DNA of 64,000 nt from Distichodus sexfasciatus (GCA_032718565.1 JAVGVS010000021.1:3332712-3396711); one strand, 5' to 3'. Shown: positions 1 to 12,304, numbered from the stretch's first letter. Translations and numbers: made by a program. The notes: generated by a model not told the origin, from the letters alone.

Positions 1-69
1 ACAGGACTCCAGCATCCATCTAACAGATAAGACATGTGGTATCTACATGGGGAAAAACTGTGTTAGTTT

Positions 70-1984
70 TAGGGGTGGGCGATATGGCATAAAAATAATA
101 TCACGATATTTTTAAGCTATATCACAATACACGACATATATCTCAATACCTTTAAATTTCCTCTAAATCACTGTATAAATGATAATTCAGCCCTATGTTG
201 CATAAAATGACACCAATATAATGAACTTAGCCAAAGTTTAACATAGTGATTGCTTTTATTTTAAACCAAAGTATAATATAGCTGTCATGTCTCCCCCAGG
301 ACAGTTCGCCCCAGAGGCCGCCAAAAGGACTAAATGTTTGTGTTTCCCCGGGTTCCTGGTCCACAGATGTTTCGTGTTTGTCTGTTAGTGTCCGTAATTC
401 AGCCCTTTGATTCTGTTCCTCCCCTCAGTTAAGTTATCCTGGTTTCTCATTGGTTGTGTTCTGTCCCTCCTTCGTAGTTTAGTTAATCAGTGTAATCTAT
501 TGGTTGTCCCTTGAGTGTCTTGTTTAGCTTCATGTGTTGGCTCCCCTATATAAGTTCTGTTATGTGATCTCGTCTTTGTCCGTCCACCATCACGATACCT
601 GTTTGTCCACAGATGCCACATTTGAGCCCTGAGACCGTGCCCGTGCCCCAGTCTGCTGTCTGCCTGGAGTCTTGGTAAAGTCTGTCATTGTCTTGTGCTT
701 TGTTAGTTTCTGTTAGTTTGTTAGTTGTAAGGTTTAGTAGGGAACTCGAGTTAGCATTAGCTGTTAGCATTAGCCTTAACATTGTTAGCATTAGAGTTAG
801 TCACTCCCTGTTGACCCCTGTCCTTTAGAATTAGCATAGTGTTAGCCTTAGCCGTTAGCATAAGCTTAGTTAGCAGTAGAGCTAGTCACTCCCCATTGAC
901 CCGTGCCCTTTAGACTTAGTGTAACTTTAGCAGTAGCATTAGTATTAGTCAGCGTTTCCTAGGTTAGTTTAGGTGGTGTTCCCCTTATCTGTTCCTGTCC
1001 TTGTCTTCCCCTAGTTCTGGTTCCAGACCCCTTGGTTGTTCCTGTTCCAGGTCCCTGTGCTGATCCTGTTTCCCCGTAGATTCCGTCCCCGTTCCCGTCT
1101 CCGAAGTAGCCATAGGGTTTTGTTTAGTGACTGTGTTAGCCTGTCTCTGCGTCTCTGTCTTGTGTAGCTGTTTCTCTGCCTGACCCCTCCACTTATGCAC
1201 AATAAAACATGTGTCCGCTCTTTCCCTGAAACGTGACAACAGCAAACTTTATACTTTTACTTTACGGGGACAGGCAAGGGGAACCATTGATTGCGTGCTT
1301 ATTAAATGTGTAAGACCTAACTATTAAATTATAAGGGCGATAAACTATAACTTCTGTCTAACATCCCTGCGGCTGTTCCTCTTCATCCGTCATCTTTGGT
1401 TTTTCTATAAACTTTCTGCCGCGTGCAGTCAACCACAAAACCAGTTATCGGCCAATAGGATTCGCAGGCAGAAGCTGCCAAAACCCGCCCCTTTCCAACC
1501 ACGCGCGTAGAAACCTCGAGCACAAAAGACGCTCGTCGGTAATATACTTTGCGCGCGAGGACGTTTAACACATCGAGAGGAAAAAAGACATTCGAGGAAA
1601 AATACAGTTTGCGCGCAATATTATCACAACCGCGCACGTGATTCTTAATTTTGTGCTGTGGAGTTTCACATTTGCGCTCGCCACTTTGAAATTTACGCCC
1701 GCGGAATTTTTGCGGCAAGCCATTTTGCGCGCTATAGTTTTGGCATCGATGTGACGCCGTAGGCGGGGTGCGAGCAGAGAAGCGAAACACGAAAGCGGTA
1801 CAAAAGGAGTTTTCTGGATGGGCGGGGGAGCGAGCTGTCTGCTTTGACGGGGCAGAAAAGCAAAACTCGAAAGCGAGTTTTAAAAATAACCTTAGGATTT
1901 ATACTCGATAGTCACTTAGTACATCGCACGTGGAACAAGCCGAGATACATCGAGTATATATCGCCGATATATCGCCTATCCCTA
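70..1984. mobile_element. Non-autonomous hAT-like DNA transposon
   Basis: The ends are imperfect inverted repeats: the left end begins TAGGGGTGGGCGATAT and the right end, read in reverse complement, begins TAGGGATAGGCGATAT. The element is flanked by an exact 8-bp direct repeat, GTTAGTTT, at 62-69 and 1985-1992; this duplication length is typical of the hAT superfamily. No transposase-like reading frame is visible inside, only short chance ORFs, so it is non-autonomous. It lies in the dnai2 intron that follows the last dnai2 exon seen here. The middle (about 282-1245) looks like a second repeat nested in it. Confidence 0.85.
282..1245. repeat. Nested repeat inside the hAT element, with GTTAGCATTAGC-rich core
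   Basis: This segment interrupts the AT-rich hAT body with sequence of different composition. Its ends are weakly inverted: TGTCATGTCTC on the left and TGTCACGTTTC on the right in reverse complement. No target duplication could be recognised. The core (about 745-950) is made of variants of GTTAGCATTAGC. It also contains a tandem unit of about 85 bp: the GTTAGTCACTCCC block near 796 recurs as GCTAGTCACTCCC near 881. No coding function is apparent. Boundaries are approximate. Confidence 0.5.
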
Positions 1985-2135
1985 GTTAGTTTGTTACAAA
2001 CATAGGTAAATAACATTCTTATAGTAGTGGTGCCATCACCGTATCACACACTGCTAGATTTGGTGTGCTGGATTAAACTCTACAGGATGTAATTTTAGCT
2101 CATTAGACTGAATAGTTGTTTTGCAGAAGACATAC

Positions 2136-4745
2136 TTGGTCCACATGATGGAGGACTCTCTGATGTCCTCAGACCAGATACGAGCGGTCCAGTCGGCCAC
2201 GGTTAGGAAGTTTTTAGGGAAGAATGGGTTCCTCTGCAGGGCATAGATTGGTCCATGATGGCCATTGTAGGTGCACACAATCTTCTCTGCTGGGGTTTTT
2301 GCTTTACGATTACACGAGACCACCAGCCCCTGTTCTGTCCCAACCATAAACTTTGTGGGCTGTGCAAGACAAAACAAACTAGTCATTGCTGAATTTTATT
2401 TTGTACAGATCACTCATTAACTTATATCAATGATAACATGAAAACATCTCACCATGGTTGCCTCAAACTCTAATGAGATGGCACCTAGTGCATTGTCCAA
2501 GTTTCCTTTCTTGCTAGGGTCCAGCACTAGTCTTTCTGTGGGTTCACTCATTTTTCGAATGTCCCACCATAGTACCTTAGAACACACACACATACATCCA
2601 TAGTAGAAAGATCTTAGAGAAAGTACAAAGCACTCTAAAGATGTATAGCCTTTTTGTCAATCTTAGGGGGTAACCAATGTTCCAAATTCTGAAAGATAAA
2701 ATGTTACAAAGAAGGTATAATGAGCTCACACATCCTCTGTGTCCCATCACAAAATGACTGCACTTACCTGACCATCAGTGGAAGCTGAAAAACAATCGGT
2801 TCCTGTCTTGGATTGCAACCAGTTGATTTTATAGACAGGATCTCTATGGCTGTACTCAATGTCAGACATCTCAACTGGTTGGCTACCTTTACGTGTGTCC
2901 CAGTAGGCTGCAAAGAAACCAGTCACTCTGTTAACACCTATAGTATTTAGCAGGTGAACCTAACCAGATTTCCTAATTACAGGGACAGTTGAACTCACAA
3001 CCTCATGATCTGTAACTGACTATTCTACCATTAAGCCACAGACCCCAGTGCGTTTTCAGCTTTCGCAAACATTTTTATAATCAATAGTAAAAACTGTCAA
3101 AGTGTTCATTATATATGTTTTTCAAAAGTCTAATTCACTCTGTTTCTGGAGGTAAGTTCAATAAGTGCTTTATTTTTAGGTATTAGAAAGTTCTCATTGT
3201 GGAATAAACAACTTAAATGTCTGAAACAGACAAATACAACTTTGATGATAAAGTTGTTCCCACCTATTTGTCCATTGTAGCCTCCCCCTGCTAGAATGTG
3301 TGAATCTTTGGGGTTATACTCCAGGCAGACAAGTGGAGAGACAGGTTTCAGAGTCATCTCTGGTTTACTGGGATTTTCTGCACAAGAAAAGAAAAGACAG
3401 AGAGGTTCCTATAATCCTACACATCAGCAAATTATACACTATTCAATCTATTCCACAAATTTTAGAACTTTAAGTAGACTCTTGTTAATTTTCTATCAAT
3501 CATTTGGCCACTGGATTTACGCATATTTAACAATATCAAAATGATACAAAAGAGTGAAATAAGAGGGAACTTTTAACATACCAATGTCCCAGATATAAGA
3601 ATCATAACTCATGTTTTTGTTGACTTTCTGAAACTCCAAAGAGGAGTAGGCCACAGCCAACTTACAACTGCCATCAGGATGCCAAGACAGACTGGTGGCA
3701 GTGCGTTTTATTTTGTTGGGATCTCTAAATGTAGAGAGAATTAGAAAGGTAGTCAAGGTTGTACAATTTTGACATCAAGGATTAATTCATAAACATTAAT
3801 CTCTGACACAAGTGTTTGCTGGGGAATCTGTGCGGTCACCTGAATACATTGATGGTTTTGGCTGAGGGCTGCTCCTCTGACTCTATCTCTGTGTCCTCCT
3901 CTTCAAAGTACTCCTGATAGATATCTATAGCATTGTTCTGTCTGATGCAATGCTCCATGAGCTACAAGCAGGAGAAACACAGGTCTGATATGGAAGATCC
4001 CACCTGCTGAAGTGCTATTTGAGACCATTTTGATTATATAGAAACTGACATGATCTTTTTTTCTGATGATCAATTGAGTCTGAAATTGTCACTTTCTCAT
4101 ATGTTCAACCCAGGAACATTGGCTGATTGTGTTTGGAATTGTGTGTGTCTTCACCCTTGCTAATATTACTTACACTTCCCAGCTGCATGACAGTGTTGAC
4201 ATAGTTCTCATCCTTCTCCACTTTTTTCCTGTAACGAATGGTCTGTTCCATTTCCTGGGGATTGATATCTTTTGGCCAGCCCCCTTCCACATGGTTAATT
4301 CCACATGTCTCGTATTCAAAACGTTCTGTGTTAACCTGGAAAAGTAAAGCAATTGTACAATAAATAAGCAACCAAGGCAGACTTCAGGCCATGCTTAATA
4401 ATCATTTTAGTGTATGGCAGCATATGGCTGAAACAGGATGCATTATCCTATCTATGTGTAAGCCTTCTTAGAGATAGGATAAGCTTTAAAATCCATTAAG
4501 TGATAAATAGTTGACAAATGAATGGCACATTGAACGCTTTATGGATTATGTCCTGCACAAACCTCATGCTCAGACATTTCTTGAGCACATTGTGTAGATG
4601 CATCGCAGGGATCTCTGTCTATGAAATTGGCAGCCAAAGACGGGTCAGGCAGGATGTCCACATGCAACTCTGCTGGTCTGTCCGAAAAGTTGCACTGGCG
4701 GCCAAACTCATTGCGCTTCTTTGTGTACACATACACAATCTCCAT
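2136..4745 (-). CDS. dnai2: Dynein axonemal intermediate chain 2 (partial, C-terminal exons off the left edge)
   Basis: DNAI2 is a WD40-repeat intermediate chain of the outer dynein arm in motile cilia and flagella. Coding exons in gene order are 4563-4745, 4174-4335, 3840-3961, 3582-3724, 3264-3377, 2768-2907, 2453-2575 and 2136-2359; reading frames join correctly across every junction. The protein starts MEIVYVYTKKRNEFGRQCNF, and blocks such as GINHVEGGWPKDINP, LSWHPDGSCKLAVAYSS and WTARIWSEDIRESSIMWTK match the vertebrate DNAI2 family closely. About 404 codons are present, roughly two thirds of the family's usual length of about 600, so the remaining WD and C-terminal exons must lie left of the window. 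The last junction is ambiguous: a donor at ACCAA|gtatgt (exon edge 2136) is stronger than TAT|gtcttc (edge 2132). The start exon has an acceptor eight bases before the ATG, so a 5' noncoding exon is expected. Confidence 0.93.
2950..3048 (-). repeat. tRNA-derived SINE fragment in a dnai2 intron
   Basis: Read on the minus strand, the segment resembles a tRNA gene head, with TGGCTTAATGGTAGA (box A-like) followed by GTGAGTTCAACTGTCCC (box B-like). It lies between dnai2 exons at 2768-2907 and 3264-3377 and does not fold as a complete tRNA by eye. It is best read as a short, degraded SINE copy. Confidence 0.5.
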
Positions 4746-4753
4746 GACGAGTC

Positions 4754-5498
4754 CTATAGGAGACACATATTTAAAAGTCAAAACCACTGTCATTTATTAA
4801 TACATTTATCCAGTATTAGTATATTATAGTGTAGAGTTTTTAAGGTTTTTGATATTGTTGAAGCCACAATAATATATTTGTTTATATAATTTAATATAGT
4901 TTATAATTTTATAATTAATTTTAGTTAACAATTTGGTCAAATAAATTATAAATAATAAAAACACAACTGATCATTTTAGGAAAACACACACTAGTAATGG
5001 CCAATACTGACAAATTAATTTTCAGTCCGATACTAAGTCATTCTTAGTATCCTGATATCGATGAGTAAGTGAGTGTGGAGGTGCAGGAAAAACAATATTA
5101 TATCCAATATAATAAACCAACTACGAATAATATTTCCTATATTTCTATATCGAATCAAGAGCCTTTTATTTCATTACTGCTAATTAGTGTCGATACAGGT
5201 CGATCATAACTAAATATCTTTATCCAGTTCTAAGCATACACCAAGATTCATCACCCCACACACACCAACACACACACACGAATACACACAAGTCCGCCAC
5301 CAGTGACTACCAAAACCATTTAATTTCAGCGGAACGGAACATCACAGCTCCTGCCGTACTTTCCCACACGATAATTATATTATTTGATGTAACAGTTAGA
5401 TATAAAGAATTATGTCTAGTGCGGTGTGAAACGCAGGTATATTTGCCCAAAATCGGACATTTCGGGGCAGGTTAGACAGTATTCGGATCTATACTCAC
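4754..5498. other. First dnai2 intron, no further feature recognised
   Basis: AT-rich sequence between the acceptor in front of the dnai2 start exon and the strong donor motif (CCGA|gtgagt on the minus strand) near 5498. I see only short AC-rich simple sequence near 5255-5290 and no exon or clear mobile element. Confidence 0.5.
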
Positions 5499-5610
5499 TC
5501 GGAAGCCCAACAACAAGCAATCAGTAAACGGCCTTTGGTTTGGGAGAATTTCATCAGCTCGCGACTGCTGCTTCACGTTCGTTTCTAAAGTTTACCGTAT
5601 CATAGCAACA
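5499..5610 (-). promoter_or_regulatory. dnai2: Probable dnai2 5' noncoding exon and promoter
   Basis: On the minus strand a consensus donor (CCGA|gtgagt) ends a GC-richer segment at 5499. It pairs with the acceptor CTATAG at 4754-4759, eight bases before the dnai2 ATG, suggesting a noncoding first exon here. Two forkhead-like GTAAAC cores lie at 5523-5528 (plus) and 5590-5595 (minus). A GTTGCTATG motif resembling half of an X-box lies near 5600-5608 on the minus strand. FOXJ1 and RFX factors are known drivers of motile-cilium genes, so the motifs fit, but short motifs occur often by chance and the transcription start is not proven. Confidence 0.4.
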
Positions 5611-5799
5611 GCACCCGCCCAATCCGGAAATCAATTATTTTCCATTTTACGGACGCTCTTATACAGACTTTACAAGTAAAAGGCAATGCATAAATTCATA
5701 AATGCGTAAATAAATAAATACATGGTGTGCTAGAACTAAAACAAACCTTAATTAGATTTTTATTATAAATCTAAACCATTGTTTTTAATCAAATAAAGA

Positions 5800-5860
5800 G
5801 TGCACTGCTATGAATGACATATAGGCGTCTTGAACAAACCTCATGATCAGATATTTTAAT
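5800..5860 (-). pseudogene. Degraded fragment similar to the dnai2 start exon donor region
   Basis: The plus-strand text around 5826-5858, with core ACAAACCTCATGATCAGA, resembles 4551-4585, the 3' end and donor of the first dnai2 coding exon (core ACAAACCTCATGCTCAGA). Similarity extends about 25 bases further left (TATGAATGACATATAGGCGT against TTTATGGATTATGTC). The rest of the exon is not recognisable. It is a short relic; chance similarity is not fully excluded. Confidence 0.4.
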
Positions 5861-6362
5861 ACAAAAGGGTTGTCCATGCTTTTATGTCGTATCCATTAAA
5901 CTACTGTAATGCTTCGTTTGCCTGATGTTACTCACCTACCTGCTTCGATTACAAAATGAGTCCAAATGCCTCAGCTCGTCTGTTAACAGCAACAAATTAA
6001 CGAGAACCTGTTTCTAAGGCACTTGGTCCCATCATATTTCCGTACATATATTAACATTTTAAGAGGTTAAATGTTTTTAGATGACACATATGTTTTTAAA
6101 TCTCGCCGTGAATTCTGTTGATTGTTCAAGACAAACAATTTTTCAGATATGATATAGTTCCAAGAATATTTAAATAACAAAAAGTTGGTGTTAAAGTTAG
6201 TGATAAATTGTATTAAGTATTAAGGATGTAAGAACAGCCAAAAACATAGATTTTATAGACATTTAATATTTAAAAAATTCATGCCAGGGACTGAGGTTGA
6301 AACTCTTGGCTATATGACATTTGTGACTGTAACAGTAGATGGTGCTATAACATAGTGTGTGT

Positions 6363-6612
6363 ATTAGCAGGAGGAAAAGGTTCCAAACATGCATTGAAAA
6401 TTCAATCTGCTGAAGTGCTATTTGATATCATTTTGAGAATATGTTTTCTAAGATTATTTACCAACTACCAGTTATGTGCTAAGACTATCATTTAATGCAT
6501 GTTTGTAATTGTCTCCTTCCCTTATTTTAACCCCTGAACATTGGGTACTTGTGTTTGTGAGAGTTTCCATCCTTGTCAATATTGCTTACAATCATTGTTT
6601 CTAAACACATCT
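6363..6612 (-). pseudogene. Degraded copy of a dnai2 intron with its exon edges
   Basis: This stretch aligns by eye to 3965-4185 inside dnai2 on the same strand. Shared blocks include CTGCTGAAGTGCTATTTGA with CATTTTGA following (6400-6436 against 4004-4036), GAACATTGG (6536 against 4110) and CTTGTCAATATTGCTTACA against CTTGCTAATATTACTTACA (6573 against 4157). It therefore covers the intron between the second and third coding exons up to the donor of the second, in a diverged form. No open frame remains. It indicates an old local duplication upstream of dnai2. Confidence 0.6.
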
Positions 6613-6642
6613 ACAAGCCTACCTGCCAGCACTCCACGATAG

Positions 6643-6644
<2 letters not shown>

Positions 6645-6714
<70 letters not shown>

Positions 6715-6778
6715 TGTGTGTGTGTGTGTGTGTGTGTGTCTGTGTGTGTGTGTGTGTGTGTCTGTGTGTGTGTGTGTG
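6645..6778. repeat. (TG)n microsatellite
   Basis: About 134 bases of almost perfect TG dinucleotides with three TC interruptions. It follows the dnai2-like relic in the dnai2-ppa1 intergenic space. Long cysteine-valine or histidine-threonine reading frames across it are artefacts. Confidence 0.98.
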
Positions 6779-7480
6779 CATTTAACAGACACTGATATCC
6801 ACAGTGACTTATATTTCCAAATCACAGACGCAATCTCACTGAAGCGAGAACCCTGCTCAGAGAACCAACAGTAGTTTTCCAGGGTTCTGAACCCAGTATA
6901 ACAGTATATGAGGTAAATATTTTGTAAAAGACTAAAATGAAATAACCAGCAGGTTAGAAAGGTCAAGACACAGACATAACACTTAATCTGTGCACTACGG
7001 CTTAACTGGATTGACTTTATCTCCTTTTGGACCCATCTGGTTTGGCTACTTTTAGCTGCAAAAACCTATTCACTGCCAATTTCTGCATTTGCATTACTTG
7101 CACATTTATAAATTATTATTCTTGCCTTGCACACATTTTCCACAAATTTGGAACATGTGCCCAATGGAACATGCTGTACTTGAGTGACCCAAAGTACAAA
7201 TCAAATGTTGCAAATTGTAGCACTGGGTTTTGTATAATAGTTGTAGGAATTGAATGTACCTCACTGCAATGTTGATGATGTAAATATTACAAACACATGA
7301 CAAGATTTCACTTGAGCTCTCAACATGATGGAATAAACTCCTTAGAGACATTCTTTTTCCATTCACAGTTGGCCAAAGGTTATGTAAGGAGGAGAGTGGC
7401 TGCAGAATATTGGCTTAAGTGCTACGCATGTGTCAGCTGCACCCAAGAGTACTTAAGTCTTCTGGCTTGTCAAAACATCC
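6779..7480. other. Intergenic sequence upstream of ppa1
   Basis: AT-rich spacer between the TG microsatellite and the ppa1 promoter. No exon or RNA gene was recognised; it may hold distal promoter elements of ppa1. Confidence 0.4.
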
Positions 7481-7542
7481 TATATAGCTTTTTAGAGGAC
7501 AGAGTCTGAGCTTGGCTTCAAGAACAGTGACAAATCAAAACT
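7481..7542 (+). promoter_or_regulatory. ppa1: Possible ppa1 core promoter and 5' UTR
   Basis: A TATATAG motif at 7481-7487 lies 62 bases before the ppa1 start codon, a spacing that would leave a 5' UTR of about 30 bases. The assignment rests on motif and position only. Confidence 0.35.
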
Positions 7543-10500
7543 ATGAACTTTACCATTGAGGAGCGGGGCAAACCCAACACACTGGACTACAGAGTCTACT
7601 TTAGTAAGTTATGCAAAGTCATTTTGACTTATATTATTGAGCGAGACTCATTTTATGATGTGTTATGCAATAAGATTCACTTACAGGGTTTTAGGGTAGG
7701 ATGCTGCTTCAAAGGCATGCTTCTGGCATGATTTTTTGGTTGTAATTTACATCATTTGATAGTTTGTTATTTTGCAATGTTAATACAGGGATTTTCCACA
7801 ACGCATCTGTAAACACCCGTAACAGTAGTACAGCAGACAAGAAGATTGTAAAATATTAAGAATCATAAAGTTTTGTCCTAGCCTATTTCAACAAAAGAAA
7901 TATGCCAGCATTGTGTGATGAATAAAGTAATGAATTTGCAGAAGTACAAGCTTTCTTGGAGAAAACTAAAAGATGTCCAGACACAATGTATATATAAGTC
8001 TGTGGTCATAAATAAGCTATTAATTGACAGTTTTTATTTCTAGACCAATTCTAAATAATTAACAGATTACCAAATCATCTAAATGTATGGTTAACACTTG
8101 TCAGATTTTGTTTGTGCTTTTTATACCAGCACACACTATCTGTTTGTCTCATGATACCAACCCTTTCCACAGAAAACTCAGATGGAAACTATATATCTCC
8201 TTTCCATGACATTCCACTTTATGTAGACAAGGACCAGGTATGTCGGTTTTATAGAAATCATTTTCCTCTTATGTAATAGGCAATATCACATAAAAGCTCA
8301 GATATTTGAGCCGTACATTTTACAGTTTTATATTGCTTGTAAGCTATATGCTCTGACAAACATTTTGCATTAAACAGCCCCTAAACACTCTCCTATTTAG
8401 TCTCAAGACAGTTTTAACACATCAAAATACTGCATTACAGCTGTGTAACATGAAAATCAGATAATTCATTTGCTGAGACATTTTGCTTTCAAAATCATGA
8501 AATAAACTGAAGTCACTTTTTGTGGTATCTAATGTCACTATTATTTTTTGTAATACAGTGTTCACTATTCATAAACAGCCTTACACATATTTTCCTTCAG
8601 AGCATCTTCCATGCAGTCATTGAGGTTCCCAGATGGACAAATGCAAAAGTGGAGGTACGCTATCACTAGTGGCTAATAAAAATCATTCCTGATCCATTGC
8701 GAAATGTAGGTTTTTTTCCCTCTATGTTTTCTACATAGAGTTAATTATATAAAAAACAGTGGTATGTCCTTTGAACAAGTACCAGCCTTACTTTTTAAAT
8801 AATTTGACTTTTCATAATAAAATGCAATTTTTGTAAACCAAATACTTTACTAATCAATATGTTAATTAGAACTAAAATGTCACCATCAAATAATAGTGTT
8901 CTGTTACGTTTATACATCAGGTTTACAAAGTTAAGATTATTCATTAATAATTTAGGATTTATTTGTAATTTAAAAATATGACATATACAGTTCTGGTTTC
9001 TGCAGATTGCAACAAAGGATGCTCTGAACCCTCTGAAACAGGATGTGAAAAAAGGAAACCTAAGATATGTGTGTAATGTATTTCCTCACAAAGGCTACAT
9101 CTGGAACTATGGTGCTATTCCTCAGGTTTGATATTAACCATGTTGGTTTTACATGTAACATATTTAAACATGTTTCCATTGATATAACAGCCCAAAGTGC
9201 TCACTAGGTTCAGCAAATCCTTGAAGTCAAGAAAAGTCTAATGGAATCTAAAGGTTTCTAGAGCAGTATGTCCTAGTAGTGTAGAACGTTGTCTTTTCTT
9301 ATTCAGATGTCAATTTTTTGTATAGTGCACAGAGAGTCAAGAATTTAAACCTAGGTTTATATTTTAGAGAAATAAATGTTGATATATTATAAGGAGAAAA
9401 TAAAGCATGTTGATCACTTCTTTTATATCACATTAGACATGGGAGGATCCAGGACACAAAGATGAAGATACAGGATGCTGTGGGGATAATGACCCCATCG
9501 ATATCTGTGACATTGGAAACAAGGTGTGAGAAATTGAAAATGATTGGTTTTAAAACTTTGATTAAGGCATTCAGTTTGTCAGTTGTTCTAGTTAATAGAG
9601 CAAATGCCACAAATATAGACATGCTATTTTATCAGAATCTGATAAAACTTACCTGACCATTAGTCAGCTCTTACTAAACAGAATTTAATTATTTGACTCC
9701 AGATGAAGACAAGGAGGTATGTTACATAATTACATCTGGCAGAGATAATCAGCATTTCAATTACACAAATGATCTTTGCAGCAGCTGTATATTTTGCTAC
9801 AATGATTTCTCACCCATTTCTCACTCATTATAACAGGTGTGCTTTCGTGGAGAGATCATCTGTGTGAAAGTGTTAGGAGTTTTGGCACTGATAGATGAGG
9901 GAGAGACAGACTGGAAAGTTATTGTCATTAACATTGAGGACCCAGAGGCTGAAGATTTTAATGGTGAGGAAGAAACATCCATTGGCACTAATCAGGATAT
10001 TACGCCCCATCTCACCTTTTGGTTTTATCATGTCATTTATACAGATATCGATGATGTGAAAAGACTAAAACCAGGTTACCTCGAAGCCACACTGGACTGG
10101 TTCAGAAATTATAAAGTGCCAGATGGGAAACCACAGAACCAGTTTGCCTTCAATGGTGAATTTAAGGGCAGGGTAACAAAGCGAAATTTAATCACTCTGG
10201 AAACACAAATCTACATATCTGCAACTCTTCTTTATAATTTTGCCACAATTATAAACAAATCTTCTGTAATTAAGTATTTGACTCTTACACTGTTAAGTTC
10301 TATAGTAGCAAAACACTTAAACAATCTTTATTCATTGTCAGGACTTTGCCATTAAGACAGTAGAAGATACCCATGGATTTTGGAAATCTCTGACTTTAAA
10401 AACCACCGAAGCAGGGGAACTCAGTTGGTAGGAATCAAGTTAATCAATGTCTGCATATACAGTAGTTTTACCTGTGTGAGAATTGCCTTACTGTATGAAT

Positions 10501-11403
10501 GTTATACCACTTTTCTCCAAAATGTCCATCACATAAAGGATGATGAAATTGTACAGTAATGCACATTTATTTAGTCTGAACAAAAGGAGAAATTTTGACT
10601 TAATCTTTAGGAAGAAACAATATTGCAGAAAGAAGATTGTACAGTATTACATTTTCTTATAAGACATGCATGTGGTTGGTTATTATAGTGAGAATGTCTG
10701 TCTTATTTCCAATGTTTCTACAGTTTGAACACGTGTTTGACAGACAGTCCATACATGTGTTCCAGTATTGAGGCCAAAGCAATTGTGGACGCAGTAAGTG
10801 CATTAAACACTCACAATTACGATTTCAGTTTCTTACATACAAATTTTGAATGATTTAAATATATACTAATAATACTAATAATAACTAGAAAAAAATGCTA
10901 ATCATCTCAGTTAAATATGGAATTCTAATACAATGATTGGAAAGTTATTAAATATAAGTGTCTTAAATCATTACATACATGTTGCAAAAAGTGTGATTCA
11001 TATTGAGCAGGGAATGTGCATAAAGTCTCCAGTGATTGGTGAATTATTGATTAGATATATTAATGATCCTCTCTCAGGCAAGCGATTATGGTGAAGCAGA
11101 ACCCATCCCCAGCTCAGGTAGGTTACCTTCCTGAAGTCTTCTTCCAAATCTGATTTAGCTATTAATTGTGCATTCCAGTGCAAATAGCTAGATAACTTGT
11201 TTTATAAAGCATGTACTAAATAAAGCCAGCCTGCTATGTAGAGTGCTACACTCAGTCTTAGAGTGGTACCTATCTAGACATGTATTTGAAAATTATTTCT
11301 AACATTGATTTTATAATTTTATTCATTAAATGACACAACTGACACAATTTTTAAATCATTTTTTGCTATTGCAGCTGACAAATGGTATTATTACAAAAAG
11401 TAA
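7543..11403 (+). CDS. ppa1: Soluble inorganic pyrophosphatase 1
   Basis: The enzyme hydrolyses pyrophosphate to two phosphates in the cytosol with Mg2+, pulling biosynthetic reactions forward. Exons: 7543-7603, 8173-8237, 8601-8654, 9006-9125, 9437-9523, 9837-9963, 10045-10172, 10342-10427, 10724-10793, 11078-11117 and 11375-11403. The frame is continuous and gives 288 aa, against 289 in human PPA1. The family signature DNDPIDI is at residues 117-123, and IDEGETDWK supplies D149 and D154, equivalent to metal-binding aspartates of the yeast enzyme. ISPFHDIP, KGYIWNYGAIPQTWEDPGH and DVKRLKPGYLEAT are also typical. All catalytic residues that I can place are intact. The exon 7 donor is placed after EFKGR so that DFAIKTVEDTHG follows, which matches the family better than donors further left. 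ppa1 precedes sar1a head to tail, as in human 10q22.1. I cannot say whether it is the a or b teleost paralogue. Confidence 0.95.
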
Positions 11404-11695
11404 CCATCACAAAGGATGATTTTGGGAGTGCGTGGAAGTGCTATTTGTAATCCTTTAATCTAACACAGCTGTGTTTCTTACATGTTCTTGGTTCTGTTTG
11501 TGTATATTATCAGTTTCTATTTCTTCTGGGTTCTCATTGTGTACCTCTGTCTTACCGATACCCTGTATAATAATGGTGGTTATTGCATTAATTACATTAC
11601 ATGCTTACAATATTTTTTGAAACCAATTTCATTTGATACATTTAAAATGCTTGTGTTTAATGTTTTGGCAGTTGCAGAAACTCAACAACAGTCAT

Positions 11696-11701
11696 AATAA
11701 A
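11696..11701 (+). terminator. ppa1: Candidate ppa1 polyadenylation signal
   Basis: A canonical AATAAA lies 293 bases after the ppa1 stop codon. Further copies near 11931 and 12028 could serve longer transcripts. The choice among them cannot be made from sequence alone. Confidence 0.35.
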
Positions 11702-12304
11702 CTAAGTATTCCTGCCTCAACAGCAGCTACTCAGCTCCAATGATAATTGCTACAATTAGATTAAATGGTCAAATATTGCATTAATTCATCATCCTTTGTA
11801 GACTGTTGCACAGAACCTAACTTTTCCAGGGGTCTGTCCAGGGCCACATTAAGGTGTAATTTCTCAAAATAGCACAAATCTGCAGTTGTGTTTTTTGTTG
11901 GTGAAATCAAAATGTTTTTTTTTTCTGTTAATAAAAGTGAATTTATGAACTGCACCGTCTTACTTTCTTTAAACTTGTACTTTTCCTATAATATATGCCA
12001 GGAACTGTTTATAACAATTAACACATAAATAAAGTGATCTCCATTTTACTTGCTTATAATTCTTTAGTCTCTCTCTCCAATTAGTAATAGTAGTAATATG
12101 AAAGCATGATGGTTTTGAAATGATTTGTATATTTATATGGACGATTATTTTACAGTAAAATGATACTGTGACATGATTTTTTTTTATTGATGCTGATCAT
12201 GAATATACAATTTGCCCGTTAAAACAAGCTTCCTTCGTCTATAATTAACCACACTTTATTTTAATATTTATAATACTGGCATTTGTAGGACATAGGCTTA
12301 CTAG

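Noticed and set aside
1383..1790. 135-codon minus-strand frame within the first hAT element
   Set aside because: No transposase motif, and the element is a short non-autonomous type; the frame is explained by GC-rich composition.
6573..6966. Cys-Val and His-Thr repeat frames
   Set aside because: Translation of the (TG)n microsatellite.
9837..10355. Single 172-codon frame at the ppa1 locus
   Set aside because: It is two true ppa1 exons read through an intron and a donor site; the spliced model matches the family without the intervening residues.
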